Below are positions 30,094 through 34,142 of a stretch of DNA of 34,142 bases, in pieces. The number at the start of each line of letters is the position of its first letter. The stretch's first letter is position 1. The stretch is from an uncultured Lachnospiraceae bacterium. Lineage in GTDB: Bacteria; Bacillota; Clostridia; Lachnospirales; Lachnospiraceae. Location: assembly GCA_946405185.1 (NCBI GenBank), contig CAMJGH010000023.1, positions 1 to 34,142 on the forward strand, given 5' to 3'. A model generated the notes under the pieces. It was not told where the DNA came from. It ran no database searches and saw only the letters and a program-made list of their open reading frames with translations. Made by a program: the position numbers and the translations under genes.

Positions 30094-32532
30094 TCAGATC
30101 CTCAGCGAGAAATCATTCTTGTCGAGGGTCAGATTCGGATTATAGTAGGGGTCGCCTTCCTCCAGTTCCTTGGCCCACTTCTTGCGGAAGTAGAGGATTT
30201 CGGAGGCGAAGCGCGCCTGGCGCTCGGGGGTGTCTTCGGCGCCGCGGGACTTGGACTCGTAGTGGTAGAGGGTGGCGTAGGGATTGTACACGTTTTTGTA
30301 GCCGCAGCGGCGCAGCTCCATGCAGAAGTCCACGTCGTTGAAGGCCACTTTGAGCCCCTCTTCGTTCAGGCCGCCGGCCTCTTCGAACTTGCTCTTCTTG
30401 ACCATCAGGCAGGCACCGGTGACGGCGCAGTAGTTCTGCGCGAAGAGGTTGCGGCCCATGTAGGCCGGATCCCCTTTGGCCACGCCCGGGAAGCAGTGGC
30501 CGGCCACGGAGCCGAGGCCAAAGATCACGCCGGCGTGCTGGATGGTGCCGTCCGGGTAGTACAGGAGGGCGCCGACCGCACCCACATCCGGGCGCAAAGC
30601 ATACCCCAGCAGCTCCTGGATGGTGTCCGGATTGATCAGCTCCACATCGTTGTTTAAGAGCAGCAGATACTCGCCGGTGGCGTACTTCTCACCGAAATTG
30701 TTCAGCAGCGAGTAGTTGAACTCCCCGTGCGTATCGCACACCACCACGCGGACGTTGTCGTACTCCTTCTGGATCTTCTCGTAGTATTCCCAGGTCTCCG
30801 GCGCGGTCGAGTTGTTCTCGATCACGATGATCTCCAGGTTCTTGTAGGTGGCCACGTCCTCGAGCGAGTGGATGACGGTGTTCAGATCGTCCGTGTGGTC
30901 CTTGCTGGGGATCAGCACCGAGACCTTCGGCTCCACGCCCCACTCGTAGATGGTGTGGTACATCCCGTACTTCTCGCCGTGCTCCACATGGGCGGGCAGG
31001 CCTACGCGCTTGTAGTGCTCGTCGAGCGCCCGCTTGCCGGCCTCGAAGGCGTAGAGCTTGCTCTCCGCATCCATGGCGGTGGAGTTCTCATTCATCCGCC
31101 AGTGGTACAGGATGTGCGGGATGTGCAGCACGCGGTTGGCTTCCTCGGTGGCCCGCAGGATCAGATCGTAGTCCTGCGCGCCGTCAAACTCCTGGCGGAA
31201 GCCGCCGATGCGGTCCAGCAGCTCCTTCTTCATCACGAAGAGGTGGCAGATGTAGTTGACCGAGCGCAGCATGTCGATGTTGAAGTCCGACTTGAAGTTG
31301 GGCTCTTTGTGCTTCTCGCCGTGCGCGCTGATCTTGTCTTCATCGGTGTAGATGACTTCGGCTTCCGGATCTTCGTTGATCTTTTCGGCCAGCATGAAGG
31401 CGCACTCGGGCGGCAGCATGTCGTCGTGGTCCACCAGGGCGATGTAGTCGCCGGTGGCCATGGCGATGGCCGCGTTGGAGTTGCCCGCGATGCCCAGGTT
31501 CTTCCCGAGGTTCTGGTAGCGGATGCGCTTGTCCTCGGCCATGTACGGCGCCACGAGGGCTTCCAGGGAGGCACCCTCTCCGCTGCCGTCCGCCAGGCAC
31601 AGTTCCCAGTTGGCGTAGGTCTGCTCGCGGATGCTGCCGATCATGTCTTTCAGGAACTCTTCGGGCGTCTTGTAGAGCGGCACCACGAAGCTGATCTTCG
31701 GGTTGATCGGGAACTCCGTCTCGCGCTGCTCCTGCAGCTGCAGTTCGGAGAGTTTGATGCGCTTGTACCAGGCACCGTACTTGACGGTGTCCAGGTGGAA
31801 GACTTTTAAGAAGATCTTCTTGACCGTCGGGATGACGCCGTGCTGCTTTAAGTACACCTGCGTCTTGCGGTAGCCGGTCTTCTTGAGGAACTCCTCGTGC
31901 GCGATCTTCTTGCGGCTGATGGGATAGCGCTCCACGTTCTGCCCGTCATCGAAGACCACCGTGTACTCGCCGGTCTCCGGCCACGGGAAGCGGATGTGGA
32001 AGCCGCATTCCGTCTGGTTCAGGCGCAGGCCGTAGTAGCGGCCCACGTCGCCGCGCTGGATGCGCTTCAGGTCAAACTCCTGCGGCTGGCCGGCTTCGTT
32101 CTCGATGCGGATCTCCGGCAGCTCGCCCACCGTGGAGGCGCACCACCCCTCGATGTGCAGGGTATTATCGCGCTTTAAGTCCAGCAGGTCCACGCTCTTG
32201 ATCATGGGCGAATCGATGGTCCAGCGCTTCATGGCCAGCGCGCTCTTCTTTAAGAAACGCTCGCGGTTGTTCTCACACTGCCCCCACAGCTCAAAGTTTT
32301 TCAGCTTTTCGCCGTGCAGCGGCGCCGAAACCAGAAACCCCGGGTTGGGGATGGTGGCCATGGGCAGATTGATCACCGGGCGGCGCTCGATGTCGCACGG
32401 CCACTCCTTGCCGTTGACATAGAGCGTGAGGGTGAAATCCTTCCCATAATAGTCATACCCCCAGCCGTAAATGCCCAGCTGGTCACGCACGGAATCGTAG
32501 TAGATGCTCTCGATCTTACGGTTTAAGTACAT
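30094..32532 (-). CDS. Tandem-domain GT2 glycosyltransferase with N-terminal beta domain
   Basis: The 812-aa protein has three parts. Residues 1-210 form two beta-rich units (for example YVNGKEWPCDIERRPVIN and RDNTLHIEGWCASTVGEL). The first GT-A domain, about 277-520, has PKISFVVPLYKTP, VDHDD at 367-371, YTDEDK and FDGAQDYDLILRA. The second, about 535-790, has PKVSVLIPSKDHTDDL, LLLLNNDVE at 623-631 and GLKVAFNDVDFCMEL. Both keep acidic metal-site motifs, so two transfers, perhaps alternating linkages of one polymer, are likely. The ATG at 32532 follows AGGAGAG. The ABC transporter genes lie just upstream. Sugar donors are unknown. Confidence 0.92.
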   Translation of the reverse strand: MYLNRKIESIYYDSVRDQLGIYGWGYDYYGKDFTLTLYVNGKEWPCDIERRPVINLPMATIPNPGFLVSAPLHGEKLKNFELWGQCENNRERFLKKSALAMKRWTIDSPMIKSVDLLDLKRDNTLHIEGWCASTVGELPEIRIENEAGQPQEFDLKRIQRGDVGRYYGLRLNQTECGFHIRFPWPETGEYTVVFDDGQNVERYPISRKKIAHEEFLKKTGYRKTQVYLKQHGVIPTVKKIFLKVFHLDTVKYGAWYKRIKLSELQLQEQRETEFPINPKISFVVPLYKTPEEFLKDMIGSIREQTYANWELCLADGSGEGASLEALVAPYMAEDKRIRYQNLGKNLGIAGNSNAAIAMATGDYIALVDHDDMLPPECAFMLAEKINEDPEAEVIYTDEDKISAHGEKHKEPNFKSDFNIDMLRSVNYICHLFVMKKELLDRIGGFRQEFDGAQDYDLILRATEEANRVLHIPHILYHWRMNENSTAMDAESKLYAFEAGKRALDEHYKRVGLPAHVEHGEKYGMYHTIYEWGVEPKVSVLIPSKDHTDDLNTVIHSLEDVATYKNLEIIVIENNSTAPETWEYYEKIQKEYDNVRVVVCDTHGEFNYSLLNNFGEKYATGEYLLLLNNDVELINPDTIQELLGYALRPDVGAVGALLYYPDGTIQHAGVIFGLGSVAGHCFPGVAKGDPAYMGRNLFAQNYCAVTGACLMVKKSKFEEAGGLNEEGLKVAFNDVDFCMELRRCGYKNVYNPYATLYHYESKSRGAEDTPERQARFASEILYFRKKWAKELEEGDPYYNPNLTLDKNDFSLRI

Positions 32533-32554
32533 TTTTCTCTCCTAAGCGCTCCTG

Positions 32555-33289
32555 TCAGATCTTATACGCGTCGCAGACTTCCTTGGTGGGGCCGGCCATT
32601 TTGATGACGCCGTCCTCGATCCAGATCACTTTGTTGCACATTTCGCGGATCTGGTCCATGTTGTGCGAGACGAACAGCACCGTGGTGCCGTTCAACATCT
32701 GCTCCATCATGCGGGCGCGGGACTTGCGCTGGAAGTACTCATCGCCGACGGCCAGGATCTCGTCCACGATCAGGATGTCCGATTCCACCACGGTGGCGAT
32801 GGAGAACGCCAGGCGCATGACCATGCCGGACGAATAGTTGCGCAGCGGCACGTTGATAAAGCTCTGCAGCTCCGAAAAGCCCAGGATGGCTTCGTATTTT
32901 TCTTCCAGGAACTCCTGCGAGTAGCCCAGGATGGCGCCGTTTAAGAAGATGTTCTCGCGCCCGGTCAGCTCGTAGTCAAAGCCGGAGCCGAGTTCGAGCA
33001 TGGGCACGATGGTGCCCTCATGCCACACCGTTCCCTTGGTGGGCTTCATGATGCCGGAGATGATCTTTAAGAGCGTCGACTTGCCGGCGCCGTTGCGCCC
33101 GATGATGCCCAGCACATCCCCCTGGTTCACGGTGAAGCTGACATCCTTGAGGGCCCAGAACTCCTGCATCTTCATCTTGCGCGTGACCGCCTGGAGCATG
33201 AACTCCTTGAGCGAGAACACGCGGTCCTCCGCCAGGCGGAATTTCATCCCCACGTGGTCCACGCGGATCATTTCTTTCTTTTCGGCCAT
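32555..33289 (-). CDS. Polysaccharide ABC exporter ATPase (Wzt/TagH-like, short form)
   Basis: This ATPase powers export of a lipid-linked glycan with the ABC-2 permease encoded just upstream. The 244-aa protein has Walker A GRNGAGKS at 64-71, the family-typical NYSSGMVMRLAFS signature at 151-163, Walker B DILIVDE at 171-177 and the switch histidine in LFVSHN. It ends just after the ATPase core (VCDAYKI), so it lacks the C-terminal carbohydrate-binding domain found in some O-antigen Wzt proteins. This suggests export without recognition of a modified chain end. The ATG at 33289 follows AAAGGAGACG, 10 bp after the permease stop. Confidence 0.93.
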   Translation of the reverse strand: MAEKKEMIRVDHVGMKFRLAEDRVFSLKEFMLQAVTRKMKMQEFWALKDVSFTVNQGDVLGIIGRNGAGKSTLLKIISGIMKPTKGTVWHEGTIVPMLELGSGFDYELTGRENIFLNGAILGYSQEFLEEKYEAILGFSELQSFINVPLRNYSSGMVMRLAFSIATVVESDILIVDEILAVGDEYFQRKSRARMMEQMLNGTTVLFVSHNMDQIREMCNKVIWIEDGVIKMAGPTKEVCDAYKI

Positions 33290-33299
33290 GGCGTCTCCT

Positions 33300-34142
33300 T
33301 TACAGATACAGAATGAACTTTTCTTCGGTCTTGTGGAACACGACGGTGCCGAGCAGCATCATCAGTACACCGCAGATAATACAGGCCAGAAACTGCCCGG
33401 GCGTGGGCACCATGCGGTCGATCAGGATGGTGCGCATGAAGGTGATCAGGTGGTACATCGGGTTGACCATCTCCAGCTTCTGCATCCACGGCGGCAGGAT
33501 GCTGATGGGATAGATGATGGGCGTGGCGTACATCCACAGGCTGGTAAACACGCCCCACAGGAATTCGATATCCCGGAAGAACACCACGAGGCTGGACAGG
33601 AAAAAGCCCATGCCCACGGTGAAGATCAGCAGAAACAATAAAGCCACCGGGATCAGCAGCCACGAAAGCGCCGGCCACACGCCGTTAAGCAGCGTGACCA
33701 CCAGCAGCGGGATCATGGACAGCAGCGTGTTGATGCCGGCTGAGAACACCTTGCTGGACGGGTAGATATACTTGGGCACGTACACCTTGGTGATCAGGCT
33801 GGCGTTGCCGGTAATGGAATGCATGGCCTGGTTGGCGCAGTCCTGGAAGCCGGAGAACATGATGATACCGGCCAGCAGGTAGACCATGTAGAACGGAACG
33901 CCGCCTCCCCGCAGCTGGCTGGCCATCAGATAGGAAAAGACCACGTACTGGACCGCCATGAGCAGCAGGGGGTTTAAGAAACTCCAGAAGATGCCCAGAA
34001 CGGACCGCTTGTATTTGGTCTTGAAGTCACGCTTGACCAGCTGGCGGATCAAAAACTCGTAGTGGTTGAGGGTAAAGAGGAACCCCGTGCCGCCCACGTA
34101 CTGCCCCTTCTGGCAGTTGCGCCACAGGTGCAGGGCATAGAC
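33300..34142 (-). CDS. ABC-2 type polysaccharide exporter permease (Wzm/TagG-like), 5' end beyond window
   Basis: The visible 280 residues contain the family start of the membrane domain (LVKRDFKTKYKRSVLGIFWS), then LNPLLLMAVQYVVFSYLMAS, six hydrophobic segments and the C-terminal MYATPIIYPISILPPW and MVNPMYHLITFMR motifs. It works with the next ATPase to flip a glycan across the membrane. A GTG at 34097 with AAGGGG upstream could start a 265-aa protein of normal length. However, the 15 codons before it stay open to the window edge, and nearly all have G or C in the third position like real coding DNA. I therefore treat the gene as 5'-partial; the start is undecided. Confidence 0.88.
   Translation of the reverse strand, partial: VYALHLWRNCQKGQYVGGTGFLFTLNHYEFLIRQLVKRDFKTKYKRSVLGIFWSFLNPLLLMAVQYVVFSYLMASQLRGGGVPFYMVYLLAGIIMFSGFQDCANQAMHSITGNASLITKVYVPKYIYPSSKVFSAGINTLLSMIPLLVVTLLNGVWPALSWLLIPVALLFLLIFTVGMGFFLSSLVVFFRDIEFLWGVFTSLWMYATPIIYPISILPPWMQKLEMVNPMYHLITFMRTILIDRMVPTPGQFLACIICGVLMMLLGTVVFHKTEEKFILYL

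Noticed and set aside
29335-30657. 440-codon plus-strand frame across the glycosyltransferase gap
   Set aside because: It is antisense to two well-supported GT2 genes and the palindromic repeat, and is long only because of GC-rich codon bias.
1-34142. CRISPR arrays, tRNA or rRNA genes, T-box leaders, complete insertion sequences
   Set aside because: Reading both strands showed no regularly spaced direct repeats of CRISPR length, no cloverleaf or rRNA sequence, no T-box motif before valS or lysS, and no transposase frame.

Overview
The window looks like chromosomal DNA of a GC-rich member of the Clostridia, most likely a Lachnospiraceae-type Firmicute. Three things point that way. Strong AGGAGG-type ribosome sites precede almost every gene, and GTG or TTG starts are common. 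Promoters are of the sigma-A type, several with extended TGTGCTATAAT-like -10 boxes. Several families are typical of this group: a DUF6145-like protein, the DUF5717/DUF5716 pair, a GreA-LysS neighbourhood and a divergent second-type ClpX. The family assignment is inference. Nearly all genes lie on the minus strand, so the natural reading order is from high to low coordinates.

Right end (34142 to 24346): an exopolysaccharide or cell-wall glycopolymer locus. It holds an ABC-2 exporter permease (cut by the window edge), its ATPase, a tandem-domain GT2 glycosyltransferase, a second GT2, a DUF2142 membrane protein, a polyprenyl-phosphate sugar-1-phosphate transferase and an LCP ligase. Together these could start, extend, export and attach a glycan. 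Next come an HtrA-type membrane serine protease, with an 11-bp-phased operator upstream, and a ClpX-like unfoldase lacking the RKH pore loop; these two form a small protein-quality-control operon.

Middle (21430 to 18884): intergenic-rich DNA with a small divergent locus. A ribbon-helix-helix regulator faces two zinc-ribbon membrane proteins across a promoter region carrying two 17-bp direct repeats. Around it are two of the three copies of a large palindromic intergenic repeat (the third is at 29872-30030), an orphan inverted repeat and a decayed gene end.

18883 to 6853: rarA, then a seven-gene minus-strand operon starting at a good promoter at 17517-17545. It encodes a 1124-aa DUF5717 protein, an Hsp70/actin-fold DUF5716 protein, a helical-repeat protein, ValS, an RpiR-type regulator, an unlisted 47-aa acidic protein and a zinc-ribbon/TPR membrane protein. 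The first three genes overlap by 4 bp each and probably form one uncharacterised system.

6852 to 5719: an AT-rich islet. A consensus promoter drives a 19-codon ORF whose start codon lies in a hairpin and whose stop codon touches a strong intrinsic terminator. Beyond the terminator are a secreted protein and a membrane-anchored protein of unknown function. This looks like a leader-peptide attenuation system and is the best candidate for something undescribed.

Left end (5672 to 1): an aldo/keto reductase on the plus strand, then a minus-strand operon for NfeD, an SPFH protein, a small membrane protein, a DUF6145-like protein and DusB. The greA-lysS pair follows with its own consensus promoter and a hairpin leader. 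No tRNA, rRNA, CRISPR array or complete insertion sequence was seen.
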